A stretch of DNA of 64,000 nt from contig NZ_JAIUHG010000007.1 of assembly GCF_020164955.1 (NCBI RefSeq), positions 124,001-188,000 on the forward strand, read 5' to 3'. This DNA is from Mesorhizobium sp. CA8 (GTDB lineage Bacteria > Pseudomonadota > Alphaproteobacteria > Rhizobiales > Rhizobiaceae). Positions 55,229 through 63,764 of the stretch are shown here, in pieces; the stretch's first letter is position 1; the number at the start of each line of letters is the position of its first letter. The notes beneath the pieces were generated by a model that was given only the letters and a program-made list of their open reading frames with translations, searched no databases and was not told the origin of the DNA. The position numbers and the translations under genes were made by a program.

Positions 55229-55328
55229 AACTGGATAGAGTTTCGCGAAAAGGGCAACTTATTTCCCCTACTCGCTACTCCCTATTCGCTACTCGCTCCC
55301 TATTCCCTTACTGCCCTACTTCCCTATT

Positions 55329-56333
55329 TCACAGCCATCCATTCTTCTTGAACCGCCAGTACAGGAACGCGCAGATGAGCGCGATCGCCACCAGGACGGC
55401 CGGATAGCCGTATTCCATCTTCAGTTCCGGCATGTCGGAGAAGTTCATGCCGTAGATGCCGGCGAAGGCCGTGGGCACCGCCAGGATGGCGGCCCATGAG
55501 GCGAGCTTCTTGGATATTGCGGTTTCCTGGCTCTGCCCGACCAGCAGACTGGCTTCGAAAGCGAAGGCCAGAACCTCGCGCAGCGAGTCGATCTTTTCCT
55601 GCACGGTGCGGATGTGGTCGGTCACGTCGCGAAACAGCGGATGCATGGCGGCATGTATCTGCGGCAGGTCGGCGCTTGTCAGCCGACGGCAGACCTCGAC
55701 CAGCGGCAGCGCCGCATTGCGCAGCCGCAGCAGATCGCGGCGCAGCATGTAAAGCCGCTCGATATCGGAACCGGTCATCGGCTTCAGAAGCACCTTGTCC
55801 TCGATCGCCTCGACCTCGTCCTCGATCTGCTCCAGCACCGGCATGTAGTTGTCGACGATGAAGTCGAGGATGGCGTAGAGGACGAAATCCTCGCCTTTGG
55901 CGAGCGAATGCGGGCAGCTCTCCCAGTGCTGGCGCACGGCGGCGTAAGAGGTCGACGGGCCGTGCCGGACGCTGACAATATAGCCGGCGCCGACGAACAG
56001 ATGCGTCTCGCCGAAAGTGACACGGCCGTCGATCAATTGCGCGGTGCGGGCAACGATGAAGAGGGCGTCGCCATATTGCTCGATCTTCGGGCGCGCATGC
56101 GGATGCTCGGCATCCTCGATCGCCAAATCATGCAAGTGAAATTGCGCCTGCACCCGGAGCAGCAGGTTGCGATCGGGCTCGAGCAGGCCGATCCAGACGA
56201 CATGACCGGGTTTTGCCGCCCATTCGCCGGCCTGTTCGATGGCGATGTCGGCGATGCGCTTGCCGCCCGAATAGACGCTGGATGCAATGATGCCCGACAT
56301 AGGGGCCGGGGTCAGGTTTCGAACTTGTTCCAT
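55329..56333 (-). CDS. corA: CorA-family magnesium/cobalt transporter
   Basis: A 334-residue CorA-type channel. A large cytoplasmic N-terminal domain contains LHDLAIEDAEHPHARPKIEQYGDALFIVART; the long stalk helix carries RRDLLRLRNAALPLVE; two C-terminal transmembrane helices follow, the first ending in the signature YGMNF (near 295) and the loop MPEL. The C-terminus is basic (RFKKNGWL), as in the family. It lies downstream of phoU on the same strand. GGGAGGTTTGCG precedes the ATG. Whether it carries Mg, Co or Zn cannot be read from sequence. Confidence 0.9.
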   Translation of the reverse strand: MEQVRNLTPAPMSGIIASSVYSGGKRIADIAIEQAGEWAAKPGHVVWIGLLEPDRNLLLRVQAQFHLHDLAIEDAEHPHARPKIEQYGDALFIVARTAQLIDGRVTFGETHLFVGAGYIVSVRHGPSTSYAAVRQHWESCPHSLAKGEDFVLYAILDFIVDNYMPVLEQIEDEVEAIEDKVLLKPMTGSDIERLYMLRRDLLRLRNAALPLVEVCRRLTSADLPQIHAAMHPLFRDVTDHIRTVQEKIDSLREVLAFAFEASLLVGQSQETAISKKLASWAAILAVPTAFAGIYGMNFSDMPELKMEYGYPAVLVAIALICAFLYWRFKKNGWL

Positions 56334-56420
56334 CGCAAACCTCCCGAGACTGCGACTGACAAAATCGCTGTCCCTGGAGGAGCTTATCCTAAATCAGGAA
56401 GCCATTCGAGAGGCGCCGGT

Positions 56421-57143
56421 TCACTTAGCCGGCACCGGGCCGGGAAGCACGACCTTGTCGGTCTTGTCGCCTTTCGGCCGGTCGGCTGGCATCTGGTCGC
56501 CCGTGACGATGTAATAGATCGTCTCGGCGATATTGGTCGCGTGGTCGCCGATGCGCTCGATGTTCTTGGCGCAGAACAGAAGATGCGTGCAGGGCGTGAT
56601 GTTGCGCGGATCTTCCATCATGTAGGTCAAGAGCTCGCGGAACAGCGAGGTGTACATGGCGTCGATCTGGTCATCCCGGTCGCGCACGAGACCAATCCTC
56701 TCGACCGAGCGCGAGGCGTAGACGTCGAGCACTTCCTTGAGCTGCGTCAGCGCCAGATTGGCAAGCGCCTCGATACCGCGGAAAAGGCTATTCGGCTGGC
56801 GGCCGTCCACCGAGGCCACGCGCTTGGCGACGTTCTTGCCCAAGTCGCCGACACGCTCGATATCGGCCGAGATACGGATCGCGCCGACGATCTCGCGAAG
56901 ATCCGTCGCCATCGGCTGGCGCCTGGCGATGATGATGATGGCCTTGTCGTCGATCTCGCGCTGTCCTTCGTCGAGGACGAGATCGTCCTGGATGACCTTC
57001 TGCGCGAGGCCATGGTCGACATTCACCAGGGCCGCGACCGCCTGTTCGACCATGCGCTCGGCATGGCCGCCCATCGCGGCGATGCGCTTCGACAGGAACT
57101 TCAGCTCTTCATCATAGGCACTGGCGATATGAACGGACTGCAT
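56421..57143 (-). CDS. phoU: Phosphate transport system regulator PhoU
   Basis: A 240-residue all-helical protein of two PhoU repeats. Each repeat carries the acidic metal-binding pattern: DEGQREIDDKAI and RDDQIDAMYTSLFREL. The AYDEELKFLSKRIAAMGG start and NIERIGDHATNIAETIYYIVTG end are typical. PhoU connects the Pst importer to PhoR and dampens phosphate signalling. It lies 108 bases after phoR on the same strand, with no pst genes between. Confidence 0.94.
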   Translation of the reverse strand: MQSVHIASAYDEELKFLSKRIAAMGGHAERMVEQAVAALVNVDHGLAQKVIQDDLVLDEGQREIDDKAIIIIARRQPMATDLREIVGAIRISADIERVGDLGKNVAKRVASVDGRQPNSLFRGIEALANLALTQLKEVLDVYASRSVERIGLVRDRDDQIDAMYTSLFRELLTYMMEDPRNITPCTHLLFCAKNIERIGDHATNIAETIYYIVTGDQMPADRPKGDKTDKVVLPGPVPAK

Positions 57144-57251
57144 GGATATGCCTTCCCGGCTTGTGCCGGCTGGTGCGTTCCCTCAATCCGTCGCTGATAC
57201 GTGAACCGCATGACAGAAAGAAGAAAATCCCGGTTGGTAACCGATATACGA

Positions 57252-58517
57252 TCAGCGAGCCGGCAAATGAACCGTGAACGCCGCGCCCTTGCCGACTTCC
57301 GACTTGATGGACAATCTTGCGTTATGACGGGTCAATATATGCTTGACGATCGAAAGGCCAAGCCCGGTGCCTTTCTGGGCGCGGCTGTTTTCAACATCGA
57401 CGCGGTAGAAGCGCTCGGTGATGCGCGGGATGTGCTCTTCGGCAATGCCCGGACCATAATCCCTTATCGTGACGTCGAAGCCCGGCTGTTGGCCATCCTC
57501 GCCGCCGGCGACCGATACGGTGACGCGCCCGCCTGACTGGCCGTATTTGCAGGCATTCTCGAGGAGATTCTCGAAGACCTGGAACAGCTCGTCGCGATCG
57601 CCGGGGACGACAAGCGGCGCGTTGGCGAACTCCCGCTCGATGACGACGCCGTTCTCACTGGCCAGCGGCCCCAGCGAATCGATGACGCTGTCGATCGTCT
57701 GGCGAAGATCGACTTCCGTGCCCGGTCCCAGATAGGGTTTCATCTCCAACCGCGACAGTGAGAGCAGATCGTCGATCAGGCGGGCCATCCGGCCGGTCTG
57801 GTTCTGCATGATCTGCAGGAACTGGTCGCGCGCCGCCGGATCGTTGCGGGCCGGCCCGCGCAGCGTCTCGATGAAGCCGGCGATCGAGGCAAGCGGCGTG
57901 CGCAGCTCATGGCTGGCATTGGCGATGAAGTCGGCGCGCATGCGATCGATGCGACGCGTCTCGCTTTGATCCTTGAACACCAGCACGTAAAGGCCTGTAG
58001 CATGACCGACCGTGGACGCGCTGACCCGATATGTGCGTTCCACCGGCAGCTTTTCGGTGTAGTCGACCGCATCGGAAGCGACTTCCCCGGCAAGGATGCC
58101 GTCGAGCAGCGCCTGCATTTCCGGGGCGCGGAACTTGAGCGACAGCGACATACCGGGCGCCAGTCCGCCAAAGGCGGCGAAGGCGGCAGCGTTGGCGTGA
58201 ACGATGGTGGCGGAATGGTCGAAGATGATCAGCGGGTCGGCGACCGCGGCGGCCAGATATTCGCCGGAGAGCCTCTGCAGCCCGCTGGCCTCGATCGCTG
58301 CCCCCGCATCGGCCGGCTGGCGTTCGGCATCTGCCGGCAGCATCGCCGCGGCCGCCAGCGCGGCCAGGGCCAGCAGCAGCACATAGGCGGATGAGCCGGC
58401 GAAAAAATAAACGGCAAGGACCGCGAGAACGCCTGCGCCAAGCAGCCAGCGGTTGCGCGCCAGCCGCCCGGCCAAGGCTTGCCCCTTGTTGTCTTGTCCC
58501 GCGCCCGTCTCTGCCAT
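57252..58517 (-). CDS. phoR: Phosphate regulon sensor histidine kinase PhoR
   Basis: A 421-residue membrane kinase: two close N-terminal transmembrane helices (about 27-60), a PAS domain (LAAAVADPLIIFDHSATIVHANAAA, near 95), HisKA with NASHELRTPL (His near 203), then HATPase with NLLENACKYGQSGG, RDYGPGIAEEHIPRITERFYR and GTGLGLSIVKH. It is the sensor partner of PhoB, which is not in the window. The start has no strong ribosome site. Its place upstream of phoU supports the PhoR assignment. Confidence 0.92.
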   Translation of the reverse strand: MAETGAGQDNKGQALAGRLARNRWLLGAGVLAVLAVYFFAGSSAYVLLLALAALAAAAMLPADAERQPADAGAAIEASGLQRLSGEYLAAAVADPLIIFDHSATIVHANAAAFAAFGGLAPGMSLSLKFRAPEMQALLDGILAGEVASDAVDYTEKLPVERTYRVSASTVGHATGLYVLVFKDQSETRRIDRMRADFIANASHELRTPLASIAGFIETLRGPARNDPAARDQFLQIMQNQTGRMARLIDDLLSLSRLEMKPYLGPGTEVDLRQTIDSVIDSLGPLASENGVVIEREFANAPLVVPGDRDELFQVFENLLENACKYGQSGGRVTVSVAGGEDGQQPGFDVTIRDYGPGIAEEHIPRITERFYRVDVENSRAQKGTGLGLSIVKHILTRHNARLSIKSEVGKGAAFTVHLPAR

Positions 58518-58702
58518 AGGCCCGCGCCACCCCGCATCCCGTTCGACCGGTCAGCCGGCTCGCTGGACCGGCCTGACGCATGGGCCCCTGGAAATCAGGA
58601 TCGATTTTCGCGAAGGTTCATGCGCAAGATCAAAATGCTGCAGCGTCTTTGCGCTGCACAGGCTCCATAGCATGAGTCCGCAAACTGGAAAGGTTCGTCC
58701 GG

Positions 58703-59608
58703 ATGAAAAAAGCCAAGGAAACGGCCGAAGCGGTGCCGGCCACGGCGCCGATCAAGATCAAGATCGGCGGCAAGGAGCGCGAGTTCGACATCGACAATCC
58801 GGTGCTGCCCGACTGGATCGAGGACAACAAGCTTACCGCAGGCGGCTATCCTTACGACAAGAAGATGAAAAGCGAGGACTACGAAAAGGAGCTCGAGGAG
58901 CTGCAGATCGAACTGGTCAAGGCGCAGGCTTGGCTGCAAGCCACCGGCAAGCGGGTGATGGCGCTTTTCGAGGGTAGAGACGCGGCCGGCAAGGGAGGCA
59001 CGATCTTCGTGCTGCGGCAATATATGAACCCGCGCACGGCCCGCAACGTCGCGCTGCCCAAGCCGACGCCGACCGAGGCGGGGCAATGGTATTATCAGCG
59101 CTATGTCGACCATTTCCCGACTTCGGGCGAATTCGTCACCTTCGACCGCTCCTGGTACAACCGCGCCGGCGTCGAGCCGGTCATGGGGTTCTGCACGCCG
59201 GAGCAGCATGAGAAATTCCTCGACGAGACGCCGCATTTCGAGCGGATGATCTGCAACGAAGGTATGCATTTCTTCAAATTCTGGCTGAATATCGGCCGCG
59301 AAACGCAGCTCGAACGGTTCCATGACCGCCGCTGGTCGCCGCTGAAGAACTGGAAGTTCTCGCCGATCGACATCGCCGGCGTCGGCAAGTGGGACGACTA
59401 CACCAGGGCGCGCGACCAGATGATCGAGCGCACACATAAGGAGTTCTCGCCCTGGGTCGTCGTGCGGGCCAATGACAAGCGACGCGCCCGGCTCGCGGTG
59501 ATCCAGCGTATCCTGCTTTCCCTGCCTTATGACGGAAGGGACCTCGACGCCGTCGGCAAGCCCGACAAGAAGATCATCGGCGAGGGGCCGGAATTCCTTA
59601 AAGACTAG
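58703..59608 (+). CDS. ppk2: Polyphosphate kinase 2 (PPK2, class I)
   Basis: A 301-residue one-domain PPK2 that transfers phosphate between polyphosphate and nucleoside diphosphates. Motifs: Walker [10 protein letters not shown] (about 91-99), Walker [19 protein letters not shown] (about 146-163), and the lid [21 protein letters not shown]. The N-terminal extension [16 protein letters not shown] is usual for PPK2 of alphaproteobacteria. It diverges from phoR, so phosphate control is plausible, but I find no clear Pho box in the 185-bp gap. Confidence 0.93.
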   Translation: MKKAKETAEAVPATAPIKIKIGGKEREFDIDNPVLPDWIEDNKLTAGGYPYDKKMKSEDYEKELEELQIELVKAQAWLQATGKRVMALFEGRDAAGKGGTIFVLRQYMNPRTARNVALPKPTPTEAGQWYYQRYVDHFPTSGEFVTFDRSWYNRAGVEPVMGFCTPEQHEKFLDETPHFERMICNEGMHFFKFWLNIGRETQLERFHDRRWSPLKNWKFSPIDIAGVGKWDDYTRARDQMIERTHKEFSPWVVVRANDKRRARLAVIQRILLSLPYDGRDLDAVGKPDKKIIGEGPEFLKD

Positions 59609-59676
59609 TTGTTGTTCTTCGTCTGGAACCGCTGGCCTGCCCTACCCGCGGGGGTAACGCGGTTCCGGACGAGTTA

Positions 59677-59710
59677 CAGCGCCGCGCGCCTTTCGGCTCG
59701 CGCGGCGCTG
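59677..59710. terminator. Bidirectional hairpin between ppk2 and the crotonase gene
   Basis: A perfect 12-bp stem CAGCGCCGCGCG (59677-59688) / CGCGCGGCGCTG (59699-59710) with a 10-base loop, placed between two convergent genes. There is no T run, so termination is inferred from position and stability. Confidence 0.6.
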
Positions 59711-59728
59711 AGGTTTCATGCCGGGCGC

Positions 59729-60478
59729 TCAGGCGGCCAGGCGAGCAATCCGCTGCAGCCGCTTCAGCGTGGTGTCATCCTGAAGCGCCTGCTGGAACAG
59801 CGTGATCTCGTGGTCGATGCGGTCGCACAACACGTCCGTATCTCCCTTGAGCAGGCTGCGCGTCTGCAGCAATGCCGCAACAGGCTTCTTGGCCAGCTGT
59901 TTGGCCCTCGCCAGCGTTGCTTCCTCGGCGCTGCCTTGCGTCACGATCTCGCCGACCAGGCCCAGCGCCTTGGCGTCTTCGACGCCCAGCGTATCGCCCA
60001 GGCAGAAGAAGCGGAATGCACCGGCATAGCCAAGCTTCTGGGGCGCCAGAATGCTGGTCGCCGCGTCCGGCACCAGGCCAAAATCGACGAACGGCACCCT
60101 GAAGGTGCTGCCCCTGGAAGCGATCACCATGTCGCAATGGAACAGGATGGTGCAGCCAACGCCGACGGCATCGCCGTCGACGCAGGCAAGGACCGGCTTG
60201 GGGAAGGTCGCCAACATGCGGAACATGTCGGTGACGGCGGCGATCAGCTCTCGGTGCTTGGTGGCGTCGAGGAACTCCGAGAAGTCGCCGCCAAGGCAGA
60301 AGCATCCGGCAAGGCCGCGCAGCATGACGACGCGGACCTCGTCGTTGACCGCCGCATCGCGCAAGGTCCTGGCAAGGCTCGCATAGGCGTGCCTGTCGAG
60401 CACCGGCCGGCCGTCATGCGAGGACACGGTGACGACCAGCGTATGGCCGCGCAGTTCCGGTTCGGGATGGAAACTCAT
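59729..60478 (-). CDS. Crotonase (enoyl-CoA hydratase/isomerase) family protein linked to AHL synthase
   Basis: A 249-residue crotonase fold: oxyanion-hole motifs RGLAGCFCLGGDFSEFL and CVDGDAVGVGCTILFHCDMVIAS, then FRVPFVDFGLVPDAATS. In GGDFSEF the acidic residues differ from classical hydratases, so the exact reaction is unclear. It begins 11 bases after luxI on the same strand with GGAGG upstream, so the two are cotranscribed. In other Mesorhizobium AHL loci, crotonase-like genes beside luxI are reported to shape the acyl chain; a similar role is inferred. Confidence 0.82.
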   Translation of the reverse strand: MSFHPEPELRGHTLVVTVSSHDGRPVLDRHAYASLARTLRDAAVNDEVRVVMLRGLAGCFCLGGDFSEFLDATKHRELIAAVTDMFRMLATFPKPVLACVDGDAVGVGCTILFHCDMVIASRGSTFRVPFVDFGLVPDAATSILAPQKLGYAGAFRFFCLGDTLGVEDAKALGLVGEIVTQGSAEEATLARAKQLAKKPVAALLQTRSLLKGDTDVLCDRIDHEITLFQQALQDDTTLKRLQRIARLAA

Positions 60479-60489
60479 GACCGCCTCCA

Positions 60490-61128
60490 TCACGAAGCCT
60501 GCTTGAGGCCGAGCAGACCGGGATAGCCCCTATTCAGCACCGGCAGGTGGTGGTTGCGGCGGGCCCGCACGACATCGAGCGTATGCTCGGTGAAGGTGAG
60601 CAGCGTCGCCACGACCTGCTGGTTGCCATAGGTGCGCTGGTAACCGAGCGGCGTCGCCAGGAAGTGCAGTTGCAGGGCGCGCAGCACCCACATCGGCTCG
60701 AACTCGATGATGACCTGGTTGACGTTGCGCTTCAGGCCCCATTCGACGAAGCCGGCGATCAGCTCGGTGCCGACTGTCGAGACGCCGCGTTTGCCGTCGC
60801 GAAAACCCGGAGCCACCGCGTAGCGGGTCAGTTCCCAGACATTCGGCCCCGAAGGGGACGGTCCTTCGCAGAGATCCGACAGAACGTCCGTCAGAAGATG
60901 CGGCCGTGTGGTCGGCAGCATGCGCTGGTAACCAGCCAGTTCGCCGTTGCGGATGACGAGGTGGTGTTCGGCCTCGTCATGATCGAACTGGTCGATCTCG
61001 AGCTGGTCCGGACGGTCGAGATCGGTCCAACCCATCTCCTCGACGAAGATCTTGTAGCGCAAGCGATGGACCGCCTCCCAAAGGTCGGGGCGTTCCATCA
61101 GTTCCTGAGTGGTAAGGGCAAAGAGCAT
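60490..61128 (-). CDS. Acyl-homoserine-lactone synthase (LuxI family)
   Basis: A 212-residue autoinducer synthase. The conserved LuxI residues are in place: RLRYKIFVEEMGW (Arg and Phe of the SAM site), EIDQFDHDEAEHHLV, and the WELTRYAVAPGFRDG region with the conserved Glu-x-x-Arg. It makes an acyl-homoserine lactone from S-adenosylmethionine and an acyl carrier; chain length cannot be predicted here. It lies 98 bases downstream of the luxR-type gene on the same strand. Confidence 0.92.
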   Translation of the reverse strand: MLFALTTQELMERPDLWEAVHRLRYKIFVEEMGWTDLDRPDQLEIDQFDHDEAEHHLVIRNGELAGYQRMLPTTRPHLLTDVLSDLCEGPSPSGPNVWELTRYAVAPGFRDGKRGVSTVGTELIAGFVEWGLKRNVNQVIIEFEPMWVLRALQLHFLATPLGYQRTYGNQQVVATLLTFTEHTLDVVRARRNHHLPVLNRGYPGLLGLKQAS

Positions 61129-61226
61129 TAGCCGTCTCCTGGGCTTAAGAGGAAGATACGGCCGTGATGTCCCTTAAAATATTGCGCGAAGGCGCAGGCA
61201 AGAATTTCCAGGTCGGCACGGCCGAC

Positions 61227-61994
61227 CTAGCTAATATAACCGCGCCTAATCGCCTCCGCGACCGCCTGCACCCGGTTGGCTGCGCCGAGTTTGCTCTTGG
61301 CGTTAAGAAGGTGTTTCTCGGAAGTGTGTTCCGAGATGCCGAGGATTTGCGAGATCTCCCATTCGGACTTGCCGACGGCGGCCCATTGCAGGCACTCCCG
61401 CTCACGCGCCGTCAATTCTATGTGATCGATGACGCTGTCGGCCTTGGTGTGCAGTTGCATGGCGCGGCCTATCGCATAGGTCGACGCGAGCGAGACCATT
61501 CCGAATTCCGCATCCGACAGTTCAACGGATTCGCCGCCCAGCGAGACCATCACGATCTGGCCGTCGAGCGTGACCAGCGGAAACGCCAGGCCGTCGCGCA
61601 GCTTGAACTCGCGCGCGTCGCCCATGACTTCGTCGCTGTTCTTGTCGATCAGGGCGTTCTTGGAAGCGTCCCGCCATTGGAACGGCGCCTGAAGCTGCTT
61701 CATGTGGCTGACGACCGGGTCGTGGTCGACATAGTTGCGCGCCACATAGCGCTCCAGCCATTCGCCGGGCCAATCGCAAAGCATCACATGCTGTTTCTGC
61801 CGGCCGCGCGGCGTGCCCGGCTGCGGCACGGTTCCCGCCATCAGTGCGGTCAGGCCGAAGCTCGAGGTGATGCCGAGCAGCCTCTCGCAGACCGCGGCCG
61901 CGGTGCCAGCATGCTGCAACTGGTCTATGTATTCCAGAGTTCTGTCGAACAGGCCCATCGCAACATCTACCCCATGTTGCTTCTGCTTTTTCAT
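61227..61994 (-). CDS. LuxR-family quorum-sensing regulator
   Basis: A 255-residue AHL receptor and activator. The autoinducer-binding domain (about 20-170) has WPGEWLERYVARNYVDHDPVV with the conserved Trp, Tyr and Asp, and WRDAS. The C-terminal LuxR helix-turn-helix is LTARERECLQWAAVGKSEWEISQILGISEHTSEKHLLNAKSKLG. Two starts are possible: ATG 61994 or ATG 61958 (MGLFDRT). It is adjacent to luxI and the likely receptor for its product. Confidence 0.9.
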   Translation of the reverse strand: MKKQKQHGVDVAMGLFDRTLEYIDQLQHAGTAAAVCERLLGITSSFGLTALMAGTVPQPGTPRGRQKQHVMLCDWPGEWLERYVARNYVDHDPVVSHMKQLQAPFQWRDASKNALIDKNSDEVMGDAREFKLRDGLAFPLVTLDGQIVMVSLGGESVELSDAEFGMVSLASTYAIGRAMQLHTKADSVIDHIELTARERECLQWAAVGKSEWEISQILGISEHTSEKHLLNAKSKLGAANRVQAVAEAIRRGYIS

Positions 61995-62096
61995 TACCGA
62001 CGGTAGATGCCCGAACCCCCCTTCGTCATCAACCCCCGCGTCGCAATCTCCTCAGCAAAACCGGCAGTTCCCCCCTTCCGGCACGCAAGGTCACTT

Positions 62097-62106
62097 GCAC
62101 ACGTGC
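62097..62106. promoter_or_regulatory. Candidate lux-box-like inverted repeat upstream of luxR
   Basis: GCAC-AC-GTGC within TTGCACACGTGCTAA, about 100 bases before the luxR-type start. It is shorter than a usual 18-20-bp lux box, so the call is weak, but it is the only clear inverted repeat in the luxR upstream region. Confidence 0.3.
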
Positions 62107-62206
62107 TAAAGCATACGCTGAATTTGGCGGCTTGAAATCAAAAACCGTTGTGCCTGCCCCCTTTTCATACGAAAAGCCAAGAAAGCTGTCTGGGCGGAGC
62201 CTTATC

Positions 62207-63058
62207 GTGAAATTGCGGTGGATATTTCTGGCCCTGATATCGGCACTGACCGGCGCGCAGCCCCTTGCCGGACCGACTCAGGCGGCGGAGCCGCAGGTGC
62301 CGGTGCTGTGGGACGCCAAGGAACGGCTGCCGAAGCCTGATCTTTCTGCGCTGCCGCGGCTCAGATTCCTCACCACCACCGATTTTCCGCCGTTCAACTT
62401 CCTCGACGGCGCCGGCCGCCTGTCGGGTTTCCACATCGATCTGGCGCGGGCGATCTGCGCGGAACTGGGCGTCGCCGAAAAATGCCAGGTCCAGGCTTTG
62501 CCGTGGAACGAACTGGACGATGCTCTGCAGAAAGGCGAAGGCGAGGCGATCATCGCCGGCATCGCCGCGACGCCGGACAGCCGCGAGAAATACGCCTTCT
62601 CGCGCTCCTACATGCAATTTCCGGCGCGCTTCATCATGCCCAAGGCGAAGGCCTTCGCCGAGCCGATCCTCGACAAGCTGCGAAGCAAGCGGGTCGGCGT
62701 CGTCGCCGGCTCGGCGCATGAGAAAATGCTGCGGGACTACTTCAACACCGTGCAGGTGGTGACCTTCGACACACCGGAAGACCTCTATGCCGACCTCAAG
62801 GCCGGCAAGGTCGACGCCGCCTTCGGCGATGGCATGCGCTTTGCTTTCTGGCTGGGCGGCTCGGACGCCGCCGGCTGCTGCCGCTTCGCCGGCGGTCCGT
62901 ATCTGGCGCCGGAATATCTGGGCTCGGGCATGGCGATCGCCACCCGCAAGAACGACACAGCGCTTGCCGCCGCCTTCGACTACGCGCTGCAGGAAATCTC
63001 GATCAAGGGCACCTTCGCCGAGTTCTATCTGCGCTATTTCCCGGTGAGTTTTTTCTAA
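62207..63058 (+). CDS. Extracellular solute-binding protein, family 3 (amino-acid type)
   Basis: A 283-residue periplasmic binding protein (SBP_bac_3). After a signal peptide (MKLRWIFLALISALTGAQPLAGPTQA) comes LRFLTTTDFPPFNFLDGAGRLSGFHIDLARAICAELG, then AIIAGIAATPDSREKYAFSRSYM and DLKAGKVDAAFGDGMRFAFWL, the two-lobe pattern of polar amino-acid receptors. GTG 62207 with GGAG upstream is preferred; the frame extends to a TTG at 62132 that would spoil the signal peptide. No permease or ATPase is adjacent, so it is an orphan receptor here. Confidence 0.85.
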   Translation: MKLRWIFLALISALTGAQPLAGPTQAAEPQVPVLWDAKERLPKPDLSALPRLRFLTTTDFPPFNFLDGAGRLSGFHIDLARAICAELGVAEKCQVQALPWNELDDALQKGEGEAIIAGIAATPDSREKYAFSRSYMQFPARFIMPKAKAFAEPILDKLRSKRVGVVAGSAHEKMLRDYFNTVQVVTFDTPEDLYADLKAGKVDAAFGDGMRFAFWLGGSDAAGCCRFAGGPYLAPEYLGSGMAIATRKNDTALAAAFDYALQEISIKGTFAEFYLRYFPVSFF

Positions 63059-63070
63059 CTGGTTATCCAG

Positions 63071-63137
63071 CAATTCCGAACAGAAGGCTGCGGCGAAGTC
63101 GCCGAGCCTAACCGCTCACACTTTTCCCGGATTGCTT
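63071..63137. repeat. Rhizobial palindromic repeat (GCAATTCC family), diverged copy 2
   Basis: GCAATTCCGAACAGAAGG, then AACCGCTCACACTTTTCCCGGATTGC, with an inserted hairpin (CGGCGAAGTCGCCG) between. It resembles 50203-50245 and lies between convergent genes. Confidence 0.5.
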
Positions 63138-63550
63138 CATGTCAGCGAGCGCAAGCGCGCCTTGGCCGCGCGGGCGATCGCGGCGACGGTCAGCGTGTCG
63201 AGGTCGAGCTTGAGGCGGATGAGCTGCAGGACGCGCACTTCCTCCATGCGCATTTCGAGATCGACTGCGGCAACCTCGAAAGCAGCCGCATAAGCCGTGT
63301 CGCGCAGCCGCTCCGGCAGCGCCTCGGCGACGCGCGCCAGCACGCCTTCCAGCCCGTCCTTCTCATGCAGCGCCTTCTGGCAGGCCTGTGCCACCGCAAC
63401 CAGCCTGTCCTGGTTGAAGTCGACGAACACCGGCCAGGAGCGGACGACGTCGCCGATCCGCTGCAGCTCGACATCGGTCATGTCGCGATCGGAGGCCGAT
63501 GTGATGACCATCAGGTGGATCAGGGCTTCGTGCGGCGTCAATGAAGGCAT
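63137..63550 (-). CDS. TerB-like (tellurite resistance TerB superfamily) protein (137 aa)
   Basis: An all-helical protein: PHEALIHLMVITSASDRDMTDVELQRIGDVV at the start, with acidic residues placed as in the metal-binding TerB helix, then ALHEKDGLEGVLARVAEALPERLRDTAYAAAFEVAAVDLEMRMEEVRVLQLIRLKLDLD. This is the TerB/DjlA-type pattern. Single TerB-like genes are common in Rhizobiales and need not involve tellurite. It stands alone, convergent with the binding-protein gene. Confidence 0.75.
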   Translation of the reverse strand: MPSLTPHEALIHLMVITSASDRDMTDVELQRIGDVVRSWPVFVDFNQDRLVAVAQACQKALHEKDGLEGVLARVAEALPERLRDTAYAAAFEVAAVDLEMRMEEVRVLQLIRLKLDLDTLTVAAIARAAKARLRSLT

Positions 63551-63572
63551 TCAAAACTCCTGAAGGCGGCGC

Positions 63573-63617
63573 GCATGTCATCTTTCCAAAACCGTGACAC
63601 ACTTTTGGATGACATGC
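63573..63617. repeat. Rhizobial palindromic intergenic repeat (GCATGTCATC variant), copy 3
   Basis: Arms GCATGTCATC (63573-63582) and GATGACATGC (63608-63617) match exactly over 10 bases. The inner sequence (AAAACCGTGACACACTTTT) is like the other copies. It lies in the divergent gap between the TerB-like gene and lysS. Confidence 0.65.
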
Positions 63618-63764
63618 ACTGGATGATGGGCCCGAACGTAGGAGCGCTATCGCGGCGTCGCAAGGAAAAGCGCCGCAAATCGTTGACGCTCCAGCCTGTC
63701 ACGCCTAGAGACCGGTCGACAAAACCTTATCCGCCGCGAAGACGGCCATGACTGGAACTTTGAC

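Noticed and set aside
55187..55325. CRISPR array
   Set aside because: The units are 7 bases with no spacers and there are no cas genes; it is a simple tandem repeat.
58518..58702. Pho box before ppk2
   Set aside because: No pair of CTGTCAT-like repeats with 4-bp spacing could be found by eye, despite the phoR neighbour.
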